The position numbers and the translations under genes were made by a program. Positions 28,773 to 37,808 of a DNA stretch of 64,000 nt are shown here, piece by piece. The notes under the pieces are model-generated. The model was not told the origin of the DNA. It saw only the letters and a program-made list of their open reading frames with translations, and ran no database searches. This stretch comes from Achromobacter xylosoxidans (GTDB lineage: Bacteria; Pseudomonadota; Gammaproteobacteria; Burkholderiales; Burkholderiaceae_B): NCBI RefSeq assembly GCF_002192695.1, contig NZ_MTLG01000055.1:1-64000 (forward strand). The letters are read 5' to 3'. The stretch's first letter is position 1. Each line of letters starts with the position of its first letter.

Positions 28773-29522
28773 ATGAAATCCTTTGACGATCTCGTGGCAG
28801 AGGCCGAGGCCGCCGATGTCAGCGGCTGGGGCTTCGATTGGTTGGCTGGAAGGGCCTCCGAGGAGCGCCCGCCGTGGGGCTATGCCCGCTCGCTCGCACA
28901 GCGCCTGGCCGGCGTGCAGTCGGCCTTGGACCTGGATACGGGAGGCGGCGAGGTGCTGGGCGAGGCTCCCGCCTTTCCGCCGGTAATGCATGCGACCGAA
29001 GCCTGGCCGCCCAATGCCAGGAAAGCGCGTGAGCGCCTGGCCGCGCGCGGCGTGCAGGTGGTGCAGACCGCGTCCGGCGCCGCCTTGCCGTTCGCCGACG
29101 CCTCGTTCGACCTGGTCACGTCCCGGCATCCCGTGAGTCCGGATTGGGTCGAGATCCATCGCGTCGTCAAGCCAGGTGGGCATTACTTTGCCCAGCACGT
29201 GGGGCCGGCCTCGGCCTTCGAGTTGATCGAGCATTTCCTGGGGCCATTGCCAGGGGAGCGGCTCCTGCGCGATCCGTACGCCGAGGCGGCGGCCGCCAGG
29301 GTGGCGGGGCTGACCGTGACGGACCTGCGCACGGCCCGTTGCCAGATGATGTTCCACGACGTGGGCGCCGTGGTCTGGATCCTGCGCAAGTGTGTCTGGT
29401 GGGTGCCGGATTTCTCGGCGCGCAAATACCGAGATGCCTTGCTGGCGCTGGATGGGCGGATGCGCCGGGGAGAGCCGTTCGTCGCCCATTCGGCGCGGCA
29501 TCTGGTCGAGGCTCGGCGCTAA
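28773..29522 (+). CDS. Class I SAM-dependent methyltransferase
   Basis: This 249-residue protein has the methyltransferase motif I as ALDLDTGGGEVL, motif II/III in MHATEAWPPNARKARERL, and the motif IV region PFADASFDLVTSRHPV followed by VKPGGHYFAQHVG. The fold is clear but the substrate is unknown; the form resembles small-molecule methyltransferases of the UbiE/YcgJ type. AGGAGAGG lies just before the ATG. It stands alone between the cytochrome c' terminator and the convergent efflux gene. Confidence 0.85.
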   Translation: MKSFDDLVAEAEAADVSGWGFDWLAGRASEERPPWGYARSLAQRLAGVQSALDLDTGGGEVLGEAPAFPPVMHATEAWPPNARKARERLAARGVQVVQTASGAALPFADASFDLVTSRHPVSPDWVEIHRVVKPGGHYFAQHVGPASAFELIEHFLGPLPGERLLRDPYAEAAAARVAGLTVTDLRTARCQMMFHDVGAVVWILRKCVWWVPDFSARKYRDALLALDGRMRRGEPFVAHSARHLVEARR

Positions 29523-29581
29523 GTGGCCTGCGGCCCGTGGGCAACGAGGTTGCCCATACGGGCCGCGATTGCTGTGCCGTG

Positions 29582-30769
29582 TCAATCGCGTTTGCATGTG
29601 CAGGACAGCCAAAGCACGGCCGTGGCGAGACTCAGGCAATAGGCGATGATGGGCCAGCCGGTTCCGGTGGGCAGGAACATGATGGCGAGGGTGCCAATAC
29701 CTCCCTGTATCAAGCCGCCCAGGCAGAAGTAGACCGCCGTGGCGGTTCCGGCAATGTGGTCGAAGCCTTGGAGCGCGCCATTGGGCGCCACGGAGACCGC
29801 GCAAGCGATACTGGCGCCGGCCAGCCACATCGGGAGGATGAGACCGAGCGCCGAATGCGGCGCAAACAGCTCGGAGAGCGTGAGGATGGCGGCTCCGGCA
29901 ATCAGGCCGCACATTGCCAGGCGCAAGGTTTTCAGATTTCCCCAGCGAGGAATCAAACGCCCCATCAACCGCGCCGCCGCCATCATCGCGATGGCCACCG
30001 TGGCGAATAGCAGGCTGAAGCCCAGCTGCGACAACCCTTGGCGGCCCATCATCAGCCAGGGCGCGGTCGAGAAAAAGACGAAGAAGCTGCCCATTCCCGC
30101 GCTGTAGCAAAGCGTGTAGAGCCAGAAATGCCGGCGTTTCAGGGGGAGCGCGAACTGCGACCATTGCGGCACCGTTGCCGCAGGCCTCCTGGTCTCCGGC
30201 CATAGCAGCCAGGCGGCGACGACGGCTCCCGTCATCGCCATTCCGAGCGCACCGAAGATGGCGCGCCATCCCAGCCAGGCGCTGACCACCGCGCCGAGCA
30301 GCGGACCCGCTGCCGGAACCATCGCCAGCATGGTGCCGAGCAAGCCATAGATGACGTGGCTTTCGTCGCGGCCCGAGTAGACGTCGCGCACGGTGGCAAA
30401 GGTGGCGACGAGGCAGGCCGAGGCGCCGCAGGCCTGCAGGATGCGCAGACCGAGGAACGCTTCAGGCGAGGAGGCGGCCGCGAGGCCGAACGAGGCAGCG
30501 ATGTAGGCCAGGCCGCCGGTCAGCAGAACCGGGCGGCGTCCCAGCCGGTCCGACAGTGGGCCGAAGATGAGCTGGCCCGCTCCAAGCAGCACCAGGTACG
30601 CCGTCAATGTCCATTGGATCGTCGCGGCGTTGGCGCCCAGGGCATCGGCCATGGAGGGCACCACGGGCAGGTACATGTCCATGCCCAGCGAGGCCAGCAG
30701 GTCGAACGGTGACAGGAGGAAGAGTGTGGTGGCAAGGGAGTGCCGCCAGGAAAAATCATTTGAACGCAC
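29582..30769 (-). CDS. Bcr/CflA-type MFS drug efflux transporter
   Basis: This inner-membrane protein of 395 residues has twelve predicted membrane segments. The Bcr/CflA pattern appears in DMYLPVVPSMADALGANAATIQWTLTAYL and in the MFS motif GPLSDRLGRRPVLL. It should export a drug or metabolite with proton antiport. The start is taken as GTG at 30769, with AAGGAG 8 nt upstream. A longer frame to 30841 lacks such support. Confidence 0.9.
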   Translation of the reverse strand: MRSNDFSWRHSLATTLFLLSPFDLLASLGMDMYLPVVPSMADALGANAATIQWTLTAYLVLLGAGQLIFGPLSDRLGRRPVLLTGGLAYIAASFGLAAASSPEAFLGLRILQACGASACLVATFATVRDVYSGRDESHVIYGLLGTMLAMVPAAGPLLGAVVSAWLGWRAIFGALGMAMTGAVVAAWLLWPETRRPAATVPQWSQFALPLKRRHFWLYTLCYSAGMGSFFVFFSTAPWLMMGRQGLSQLGFSLLFATVAIAMMAAARLMGRLIPRWGNLKTLRLAMCGLIAGAAILTLSELFAPHSALGLILPMWLAGASIACAVSVAPNGALQGFDHIAGTATAVYFCLGGLIQGGIGTLAIMFLPTGTGWPIIAYCLSLATAVLWLSCTCKRD

Positions 30770-30831
30770 GAAACCATCTCCTTGGAAAGGATCAGGCGGC
30801 GCTCTCGTGTAGCGACTGGAGTGTCGAGAAC

Positions 30832-30866
30832 GCCGCAACAACCAAAAAAAAGCGGGTTGTTGCGGC
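30832..30866 (-). terminator. Hairpin between the cytochrome b and MFS genes
   Basis: A 12-bp inverted repeat (GCCGCAACAACC with GGTTGTTGCGGC) encloses an A-rich loop. It lies just downstream of the cytochrome b gene on the minus strand. The T-run is in the loop and not after the stem, so function as a terminator is uncertain. Confidence 0.4.
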
Positions 30867-30901
30867 TTACTCGTCTGCTTGCTTGGCAGTGTTCATGGAA
30901 G

Positions 30902-31594
30902 TCAGGAAAAAGACATGTCGGCCGCCACTTCCAGCGACCGGATCCACAGCACCAGGCCCGTGACACAGGCGCCCAGCACCAGGGCGCGCAGCCAGACGGC
31001 GAAGCCGTCCTGCGTGGGCGGCGTGCCGGCCGGCACGTCCTTGGCGTCGACCTTGCCTGTGATGATGGCGCGCACCATGCGCTTGCGGCACACCAGTGCG
31101 TACCAGAACACCGCGAGCAGGTGCAGCGCGACCAGCGCCAGGATGACCCACTCATTGAGCTTGTGCCAGGAGGTCATGGCGGCGGAAACGGTTTCGCTGA
31201 CGTGGCCGAACAGCGGGCCTTGCGTCATGATGTCGTCGGTGGTGAACAGGCCGCTGACCGCCTGGAAACCGATGACCAGCAGCAGCGCCAGCACCGACAG
31301 CGCGCCCAGCGGGTTATGGCCGGCGGGCGCGGCGGCGCCCTTCAGGTAGCGGGCCACGGCCGCCGGCCCGCGCACGAATTGCGAGAAGCGGGCGTAGCGC
31401 GGGCCGAAGAATCCCCACAGCAGGCGGAACAGGATCAGGCCCAGCGCCGTACAGCCGAAGCGCACGTGCCAATCCATGTACAGGCCGCCGAGCTTGACGC
31501 TGACGAATGCGCCGACGATGCAGGCGACGAGCGCCCAGTGGAATAGGCGGGTGGGAAGGTCCCAGATATGGACCGCGAGACGGTTGTTCTGCAT
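30902..31594 (-). CDS. Cytochrome b561-family membrane protein
   Basis: This 230-residue b-type cytochrome has four to five membrane segments. The N-terminus VHIWDLPTRLFHWALVACIVGAF carries the first haem histidine, and further candidate ligands lie in WHVRFGCTALGLILFRLLWG, HKLNEWVILALVALHLLAVFWY and the segment before it. Such proteins commonly pass electrons from quinol to a periplasmic cytochrome c', and a cytochrome c' gene lies 2.3 kb away on the other strand. The pairing is inference. Confidence 0.88.
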   Translation of the reverse strand: MQNNRLAVHIWDLPTRLFHWALVACIVGAFVSVKLGGLYMDWHVRFGCTALGLILFRLLWGFFGPRYARFSQFVRGPAAVARYLKGAAAPAGHNPLGALSVLALLLVIGFQAVSGLFTTDDIMTQGPLFGHVSETVSAAMTSWHKLNEWVILALVALHLLAVFWYALVCRKRMVRAIITGKVDAKDVPAGTPPTQDGFAVWLRALVLGACVTGLVLWIRSLEVAADMSFS

Positions 31595-31678
31595 GGTGGG
31601 ATCGCCAGGGCTGTATTGCCGGGGACTTTATCACGCACGAATTGCCCCGTTGCGTGTGCAGCGGGGCGGGGTTGCGCT

Positions 31679-31960
31679 TCAGTGCGTGGTGCGGCGCACG
31701 GATTCGATGCGATGCACATGCTCGTGGCGGAAGCGGATGCGCTGGCCGGGAGCCTCTTGCGTGGGCGCGCCGCAGGGCACGACTTCGGTCGTGTAGGTCG
31801 TCGTGCCGTCGATGGGCGCGTTGTAGATGACCGTGGCGCGGATTTCCGGGCCGTTCGCGGGCTTCAGGTAAACGATGTCGCCGATGTGGATCGGCATGTT
31901 GTCCAGCTTGGTGTGTGCCGGGCGTCGGATCAGGTCCGAGGTAGTGAAACGAGTATTCAT
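31679..31960 (-). CDS. Small conserved-type protein of unknown function
   Basis: A 93-residue soluble protein starts MNTRFTTSDLIRR. A beta-rich core (IHIGDIVYLKPANGPEIRATVIYNAPIDGTTTY) with alternating hydrophobic residues suggests an SH3-like barrel. I recognise no family. Codon use is GC3-rich like its neighbours, which supports a real gene. The ATG lacks a strong ribosome site. Confidence 0.6.
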   Translation of the reverse strand: MNTRFTTSDLIRRPAHTKLDNMPIHIGDIVYLKPANGPEIRATVIYNAPIDGTTTYTTEVVPCGAPTQEAPGQRIRFRHEHVHRIESVRRTTH

Positions 31961-32639
31961 GGTGTTTGTTCTCTTGGTTTCTAGTTATGGGATGCTGCTT
32001 CTGGCCACGTGGCGCGCGGCATTCCTGCCGCGTGTCCATGCCAGCCGTATCAAATGGGGCAGGCGTGTCGTGACACTAACGCATATCTGCCGCCGTCCCT
32101 TTGCGCATTCTCATGTTTTTGCACGCACGGGCTGGCGGCGCGATGCTGTCCATCAGTCCGGGACGGCATCATTTCGGGCGGCGCGATGCGCAAGGCAGGC
32201 AGAGGCCCGAGGGTTCACGCAGGGCTGGAAAGCCCTGGCGATTGCGGCGCGCTTATCGCTAAAGGTCGCTTGCGCGGGTTGCAGGCGCCGCTGATGGTCT
32301 TGTTGCTTCTTGCCAAGCCGGACTGGCGGTTTGGTGAAGGCGTTTGGTTCCAGGCCGCAATCCGGGTTTGCGTGCTATGCAACCTGGATGGGATGCTCGG
32401 GCTTGGGGGCCGCTGCGTCCATTGAGCTTGGATGGTTTTCGAGGGTCTGGGGTCTGCTCTTAGTGTCTGGGGGGAGGCTGATGTTCAGACGTCGGAGCCA
32501 GTACCTTGGTTTGTCGCCGCGTTTTTTCGAATGGAAATTGGCGCTAACCACAGAACTCAACCATCAACAATACTGGTATTTGATGGTTCTTGCAAGCGTT
32601 TTGTGCTAGGGAGGGAACATCCTCCCCCGTATCCGTCCC
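31961..32639. other. Intergenic region without a credible gene
   Basis: About 680 bp hold only open frames with poor codon use and no recognisable domain. The right part (about 32460-32630) is AT-rich. It contains an inverted repeat AACCATCA with TGATGGTT (about 32558-32587) and a GGGAGG/CCTCCC hairpin (32609-32626) downstream of the minus-strand gene at 32640. I see no RNA gene or mobile-element end. Confidence 0.5.
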
Positions 32640-32999
32640 TTAATGCGCGGTCGGGCGGGCCTGGCGCTGGGCTTCGATGATGAGTCCTTCCAGGCGCGGT
32701 GACATGCGCAAGGCGACCTGTGCGCCGGTCTGGCCGTCAGGTTGGGTCTCGGTTTCCAACGCAAGCTCGATGCGTTCATTGTCGAAAGCCTCGGGGGCGG
32801 CCTGGATTTCCACGTACCGGGCCAGCAAGGCATCGACCGCCTTTTGCGCATCGGCCAGCGCTTCGTCGGTCAGTTGACCCGGGCTCAGGTACTGGTTGAC
32901 CACCCGCGCCAGGTCGTTCATGAAGAACAGCAGGGCGGCCGCGCCGCGGCAATCGGGATGGGCAAAGCCCCAGGTATCGGAGGTGGCGTTTTGAGTCAT
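32640..32999 (-). CDS. Hypothetical protein, 119 residues
   Basis: This is a predicted soluble acidic protein. The central part (YLSPGQLTDEALADAQKAVDALLARYVEI) is helical, and LALETETQPDGQTGAQVALRM follows. I recognise no family. Codon use is typical for this genome. The ATG at 32999 has only a weak ribosome site; an internal ATG at residue 27 (FFMNDLARVV) is another possible start. Confidence 0.55.
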   Translation of the reverse strand: MTQNATSDTWGFAHPDCRGAAALLFFMNDLARVVNQYLSPGQLTDEALADAQKAVDALLARYVEIQAAPEAFDNERIELALETETQPDGQTGAQVALRMSPRLEGLIIEAQRQARPTAH

Positions 33000-33090
33000 G
33001 TCTTGAGGCTGGCCTGTGTTGCGGGGGCCGTGATGGCCGAAAACGCCATTTTATGGGATCGGGCGGCGCGCCCGCATCAGGCATACTGCC

Positions 33091-33606
33091 ATGCCTATGA
33101 TCAGACTCGCACGACCTTCAGACTTGGCCAGCCTGGCCGATATCGAACGCTCCGCCGCGCAGCGTTTCCTGGACACTCACATGGCCTGGGCCGCTGGCGA
33201 CGAGACGGCGCCGCAGGACGAGCTTGCGCAGTCTCAAGCGGCCGGCCTGTTGTGGATCGCGGAATGCGAGGGCCAGCCGGCAGGCTTTGCGCTGACCCGG
33301 CCCATGGACGGCGATCTTTACCTGGCCGAGATGGCGGTGGCCTTGCCGTGGCAGGGGCGCGGCCTGGGGCGGGCGTTGCTTTCCGCCGTGTGCCGCCATG
33401 CCCGCGATGCCGGCTGCTACCGGTCCGTGGTGCTGACCACCGACCGCGGCCTGTCCTGGAATGGGCCGTTTTACCAGCGGCAAGGCTTTGCCGAGCTGGC
33501 CGAGGCGGAACTCACGCCGGGCCTGCGGGCGCGTTTGCGGCACGAGGCTGCCATGGGTTTCGACCCGGCGCGCCGCTGCGCGATGGCGCTCTTGCTGGAG
33601 CCATGA
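33091..33606 (+). CDS. GNAT family N-acetyltransferase
   Basis: This 171-residue acetyl-CoA-dependent acyltransferase starts IRLARPSDLASLADIERSAA. The acetyl-CoA motif A appears as LYLAEMAVALPWQGRGLGRALLSAVCRHA, followed by motif B FYQRQGFAELAEAEL. The acceptor cannot be read from the sequence. An ATG two codons downstream is equally possible. It is divergent from the gene at 32640. Confidence 0.9.
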   Translation: MPMIRLARPSDLASLADIERSAAQRFLDTHMAWAAGDETAPQDELAQSQAAGLLWIAECEGQPAGFALTRPMDGDLYLAEMAVALPWQGRGLGRALLSAVCRHARDAGCYRSVVLTTDRGLSWNGPFYQRQGFAELAEAELTPGLRARLRHEAAMGFDPARRCAMALLLEP

Positions 33607-33761
33607 TGCGGGCGGCGGACGCTGTGTCAACTCGCTTCGATGGCAACAAAATCCGCCCGTCGGCGGCGCGGGGAAGCGCCTTCGGGATAATCTGCCGGAG
33701 GGCGGCCGTCCTGCTCGCGGGCGGCGCCGGTTTTGCGAACCCGCATGCAAGGAGGATGGGC

Positions 33762-34475
33762 ATGGCACTGCTGCGAGCTTGCCTGCTGGGCCTGGCGACG
33801 GCGTCGATGCTGTTTCTGTCGGCCTGCGTCAACAAAGAGCCTCAGGAGCGCGCCGCGTTCATCCAACTGCTGCAAAGCCGGATGAGCAGCGCGTCGCTGC
33901 TGCCCATGGGCATCCTGAGCGAGCCGGAAAAAGAGGCCGTCGGCGGCTACGCCGATGCCTACGAAGTGATCACCGATTTTCAGGAAGCCCTGGCGCAGGC
34001 GGCGGCGTCCATGCGCGATGTGCCGGAAATCGAAACCCTGCGTTCGGTGGCCGAGATCGTGGAGCGGCGCGCTCGCTTCGAGGGCGCGCGCAAGACGCTG
34101 GCCGAGCAGGCTGCCGAGGTCCAGCGGGCCCAGGCCAAGGCGGACAAGGCGCGTGCGGCGCTGGCGCTGCCGCCCGATCTCGCGCCCGTCTATGACGGCG
34201 TCTATGACGAAGCCGTGACTGCGCCCGCGGCCGAGCTGCTGGACGCGGCGGCCGCCATGGATGCGGTGGCGCGCGATGCGCTGGGCGTGGCGGATTTCGT
34301 GGCCGCCCATGCGCAGGACATCCTGCTGCTCGACGGGCAGGCGCGCGTCGCGACGCTCACTTTGCTGCAGGAGCTGAACCTGCGCCTGCAGGGGCTGAAT
34401 GCGCAGTCGCAGGTCCTGGAGCGTGCGCGCGCCACCTTGATGCAGCTTGCCGGACAGTCGCCGGACGTCCGCTGA
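33762..34475 (+). CDS. DUF3053 (YiaF-like) lipoprotein
   Basis: This 237-residue lipoprotein has a signal peptide with lipobox LSAC. The mature part begins VNKEPQERAAFIQLLQSRM and continues with long helical segments, ending in the family region KADKARAALALPPDLAPVYDGVYDEAVTAPA. This matches the layout of E. coli YiaF (DUF3053). The function is unknown. AAGGAGG lies 6 nt before the ATG at 33762, so the long in-frame extension upstream is not real. Confidence 0.82.
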   Translation: MALLRACLLGLATASMLFLSACVNKEPQERAAFIQLLQSRMSSASLLPMGILSEPEKEAVGGYADAYEVITDFQEALAQAAASMRDVPEIETLRSVAEIVERRARFEGARKTLAEQAAEVQRAQAKADKARAALALPPDLAPVYDGVYDEAVTAPAAELLDAAAAMDAVARDALGVADFVAAHAQDILLLDGQARVATLTLLQELNLRLQGLNAQSQVLERARATLMQLAGQSPDVR

Positions 34476-34529
34476 GCAGCGCTTTGTACAATGCGGGTCT
34501 CGCGGCGTCTGCCGAGCCTGGGACGTAAT

Positions 34530-35621
34530 ATGAGCCAATCTTCCAGCGTGCACTACAGAACCTTTCTGCTCCTGCTGGTGGCGGTCACCATCGCATTCGG
34601 CTGGTTGTTGTGGCCTTTTTACGGCGCTGTTTTCTGGGGCGCCGTTCTCGCCATCATCTTCGCGCCGCTACAGCGCCGGCTGGTCGCCCGCATCGGCGGA
34701 CGACGCAACCTGGCCGCGCTGATCACCTTGCTGTTGGTGCTGCTGCTGGTGATCCTGCCTCTCATCGTCATCAGCGGGTCGCTGGTGCGCGAAGGGGCGA
34801 ACCTCTATCAGAGCGTCAAGTCCGGGCAGATCAACTTCGGCGACTATTTCCAGCAGGCCATGGCGGCCCTGCCGCCGTCGGTGCATGACTTGCTGGCGCG
34901 CTTCGACCTGACCGACATACCTAGCCTGCAGGAAAAACTCAGCGCGGGCGCCATGCAGGCCAGCCAGTTCCTGGCGACCCAGGCCTTGAACATCGGCCAG
35001 GACACGTTCCAGTTCGTGATCAGCTTCGGCATCATGCTGTACCTGCTGTTCTTCCTGTTGCGCGATGGCCCGCTGCTCTCGGCGCGGCTCAAGCGCGCCA
35101 TGCCGCTGAGCGACACGCACAAGCAGCACCTGCTGCGCAAGTTCACCACCGTCGTGCGCGCCACCGTAAAGGGCAACGTCGCGGTGGCCGCGGCGCAGGG
35201 CGCGCTGGGCGGCATCATCTTCTCGATCCTGTCCATCCAGGGTGCGCTGCTGTGGGGCGTGATCATGGGCTTTCTGTCCTTGCTGCCGGCGATAGGCGCG
35301 GGGTTGATCTGGGCGCCGGTCGCGATCTACTTCCTCTTGACCGGCGCCACGATCAAGGGCGTCGTGCTGATCCTCTTTGGCGTGCTGGTCATCGGCATGG
35401 TGGACAACGTGCTGCGCCCGATTCTGGTCGGCAAGGACACCAAGATGCCGGACTATGTGGTGCTGATCTCCACGCTGGGCGGCATGGCCTTGTTCGGCCT
35501 GAACGGGTTCGTGATCGGCCCGCTGATCGCCGCGCTGTTCATGGCCAGCTGGGATCTGTTCGCGCCGCCGGTGGACGGGTTGGCGGACAGCGCCGAGGAC
35601 CAGCCGCCCGCAGGCAAATAG
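34530..35621 (+). CDS. AI-2E family transporter (PerM-like)
   Basis: This 363-residue inner-membrane protein has about seven hydrophobic segments. The family regions are LLWPFYGAVFWGAVLAIIFAPLQRRL at the start and GALLWGVIMGFLSLLPAIGAGLIWAPVAIYFL near residue 250. Members have been linked to AI-2 export or sodium-proton exchange, so the substrate is uncertain. The ATG at 34530 follows GGGA; an upstream in-frame ATG at 34491 is less likely. Confidence 0.88.
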   Translation: MSQSSSVHYRTFLLLLVAVTIAFGWLLWPFYGAVFWGAVLAIIFAPLQRRLVARIGGRRNLAALITLLLVLLLVILPLIVISGSLVREGANLYQSVKSGQINFGDYFQQAMAALPPSVHDLLARFDLTDIPSLQEKLSAGAMQASQFLATQALNIGQDTFQFVISFGIMLYLLFFLLRDGPLLSARLKRAMPLSDTHKQHLLRKFTTVVRATVKGNVAVAAAQGALGGIIFSILSIQGALLWGVIMGFLSLLPAIGAGLIWAPVAIYFLLTGATIKGVVLILFGVLVIGMVDNVLRPILVGKDTKMPDYVVLISTLGGMALFGLNGFVIGPLIAALFMASWDLFAPPVDGLADSAEDQPPAGK

Positions 35622-35680
35622 ACGCGGCGGACTGCCCGGGGCAGTCCGCCCGTCTCAAGACGGGTGTATGGTGTAGCAGC

Positions 35681-35706
35681 GCCGGCCTTTATCGGGGCCG
35701 GCTTTT
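35681..35706 (+). terminator. Terminator after the AI-2E transporter gene
   Basis: The stem GCCGGCC (35681-35687) with GGCCGGC (35696-35702) is followed by four T residues. A second, nearly loop-less inverted repeat (GGCGGACTGCCC with GGGCAGTCCGCC) lies just after the stop codon at 35626-35650. Confidence 0.7.
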
Positions 35707-35741
35707 CGTATCAACCTCGACTTTTCGGGAGCGCGTGGGAT

Positions 35742-35969
35742 ATGGAATGGAAACTGCATCGATCGGGCTGGATCGAAGAACGCAACTTCGACATCGAATT
35801 CGCCGAGACCCCGGACGGCTATCACGCTCGGGTGCGGGTTTTCGGCTTTCCGGTGCTGGAAGACACCAAGCACGTGTTCCCCAACGAGGCGCTGGCCGAA
35901 AAGGGGGCGTTGACGCTGCTCAAGACCCAGTTCACCGGCACCCCGGACCTGGAAGACCCGCAGGCGTGA
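35742..35969 (+). CDS. Small hypothetical protein, 75 residues
   Basis: A 75-residue soluble protein starts MEWKLHRSGWIEERNFDIEFAETPDGYHARVRVFGFPVLED. Beta-strand-like alternation and GC3-rich codons support a real gene. I recognise no domain. The ATG follows GGGAG and GGGA. It stands alone between a terminator and the diguanylate cyclase gene. Confidence 0.65.
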   Translation: MEWKLHRSGWIEERNFDIEFAETPDGYHARVRVFGFPVLEDTKHVFPNEALAEKGALTLLKTQFTGTPDLEDPQA

Positions 35970-36140
35970 CAGGCGCCGCGCGTCCGGAGTAAATTGGGGA
36001 CGCGGTATTTACATCACATCCGTATTGACGCGGCGAGGGGATTCCCATGGCGCGGATTGTGCGACTGCGAACTTCTGCAATAATTTCCGACGTTCGTTCG
36101 ACCCCGGGCCGCGGGCCGAGCGTAGCGTATCGGGAGGCGC

Positions 36141-37781
36141 ATGGGTCCAGAGGTGTGGTTTCGATCGGCAGGCCGACGCTTGCGGACTTCGCAGGGCGAG
36201 GTTCCGGTGGCTGACGCCGAAAGCCTGGCGGGCGCGCGCGTGCGCCGGCCGCGCCGCTATTCCATGCGCACGGGCCTGCTGACGCTCGTGTTCGCCTGTA
36301 TCACGCCTGCGCTGGTCATGGCCTCGGTGGCGGTCTACGAAAGCTACGTCATCCAGAAAGAACGGATCTTCCGCGACACGATCTTCCTGGCGCGCAATCT
36401 GACTGCGATCCTGGACCGCGAACTCACTGGCGTCGAAGCGGGCCTGCAGATGCTGGCGTCGTCCCCGGATCTGGTGGCTGGCGACCTGGCCGGTTTTCAC
36501 CGGCGGGCGCGCGAATCCGTGCGCTTCCAGATCATAGACAGCTATGTCCTGACCGATAAGGACGGCCGTCAGCTGATCAACACGTCCGTGCCGTTCGGCA
36601 ATCCCCTGCCGATGACCGGCGCCTCCACGCAACTGGCCCAGGTGTTCCAGACGCGCGCGGCGGTGCTGACGGGCCTCTTCACCAGCAGGGTCAATCAAGG
36701 TCCGCTCATTGCGTTGGGCGTGCCGGTGCTGCGCAACGGCGAGGTCGCCTACAGCCTCAACGTCGGCATCCTGCCCGAGCGCATCGGCAACCTGCTGGGC
36801 AGGCGTGCATTGCCGGACGGCTGGGTGGCGGCCGTGCTGGACGACAGCGGCACGATCCTGGCGCGCACACGCGATACCTCGAAGTTCCTGGGCCAGAAGG
36901 CCGTTCCCGAGCTGGCGCGGGCGGTGCAGCAGGAAAGCGAGGGCTCGTTGGAGACCATCACCAAGGAAGGCACGCCGGTCTACACCGCGTTCAGCCGCTC
37001 TTCGCTATCCGGCTGGACCGTTGCAGCCGGCGCGCCAATGAGCCTGCTGACCACCGACCTGTACCGCTCCATCGCCTGGATCGCCCTGGGTACCTTGCTG
37101 GCTTTCGGCCTGGGTCTGCTGCTGGCCCTGCGGCTCGCCAGCCGCCTGACTTCGGCCGTGCAGAGCCTGGTCGCGCCGGCGTTGGCCCTGGGCAAGGGGC
37201 ACGCGGTGGCGGTGCCGGGCACGCGCGTCAAAGAGGTCGCGGAAGTGGGCGGCGCCCTGGTGCAGGCGTCCCGCATGCTGGCGCATGCCCAGCATTTGGC
37301 GCACTACGATCCGCTGACCGGCCTGTGCAATCGCGTGCTGTTCAGCGAACTGGTGCTGCGCGAGCTGGCGGTGGCGCAGCGCAGCGGCGAACCCTTCGCC
37401 ATCCTGGCGATCGATCTTGACGGCTTCAAGGCGGTCAACGACCTGCATGGCCACGCGGCGGGCGATGCGGTGCTTCAGGAAGCAGCCGAGCGCATGGCCG
37501 ACGCGATCCGCGTGTCGGACGTGGCGGCGCGGCTTGGGGGCGATGAATTCGCCGTGCTGCTGCTGGGGGCGGACAGGGACAATTCGCGGCGTGTCGCGCA
37601 GGCGCTGGTGGAAAGCCTGTCCCTGCCGTATCCCGAGGTCAGCGTCTCGGTATCCGCCAGCGTGGGCATCGCCATATATCCGCAGTCCGGCGTCACCGTG
37701 CGCGAACTGCTGGAACGCGCCGATATGGCGCTCTACAAGGCCAAGGGGCAGGGCAAGCGCAGGGTGGAGGCGGATCAATGA
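36141..37781 (+). CDS. Membrane-bound diguanylate cyclase (GGDEF)
   Basis: This 546-residue c-di-GMP synthase has two membrane segments near residues 44-65 and 312-335 that bracket a periplasmic dCache-like sensor domain. A short linker then leads to a GGDEF domain starting at AHYDPLTGLCNRVLF. The catalytic motif GGDEF is intact at residues 466-470. The inhibitory I-site RVSD is at 457-460, exactly five residues upstream, so product inhibition is expected. GGGAGG lies before the ATG. The ligand of the sensor domain is unknown. Confidence 0.93.
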   Translation: MGPEVWFRSAGRRLRTSQGEVPVADAESLAGARVRRPRRYSMRTGLLTLVFACITPALVMASVAVYESYVIQKERIFRDTIFLARNLTAILDRELTGVEAGLQMLASSPDLVAGDLAGFHRRARESVRFQIIDSYVLTDKDGRQLINTSVPFGNPLPMTGASTQLAQVFQTRAAVLTGLFTSRVNQGPLIALGVPVLRNGEVAYSLNVGILPERIGNLLGRRALPDGWVAAVLDDSGTILARTRDTSKFLGQKAVPELARAVQQESEGSLETITKEGTPVYTAFSRSSLSGWTVAAGAPMSLLTTDLYRSIAWIALGTLLAFGLGLLLALRLASRLTSAVQSLVAPALALGKGHAVAVPGTRVKEVAEVGGALVQASRMLAHAQHLAHYDPLTGLCNRVLFSELVLRELAVAQRSGEPFAILAIDLDGFKAVNDLHGHAAGDAVLQEAAERMADAIRVSDVAARLGGDEFAVLLLGADRDNSRRVAQALVESLSLPYPEVSVSVSASVGIAIYPQSGVTVRELLERADMALYKAKGQGKRRVEADQ

Positions 37782-37808
37782 TCCGGCCTGTCGCTCGCCG
37801 GTGCGCCG

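Noticed and set aside
31875-32680. Several overlapping frames of 80-140 codons in the 32-kb gap
   Set aside because: Mutually overlapping, Arg/Cys/Trp-rich products without domain or ribosome site.
32742-33761. N-terminal extension of the DUF3053 lipoprotein frame
   Set aside because: It overlaps the real GNAT gene in another frame. The signal peptide and AAGGAGG at 33749 define the start at 33762.
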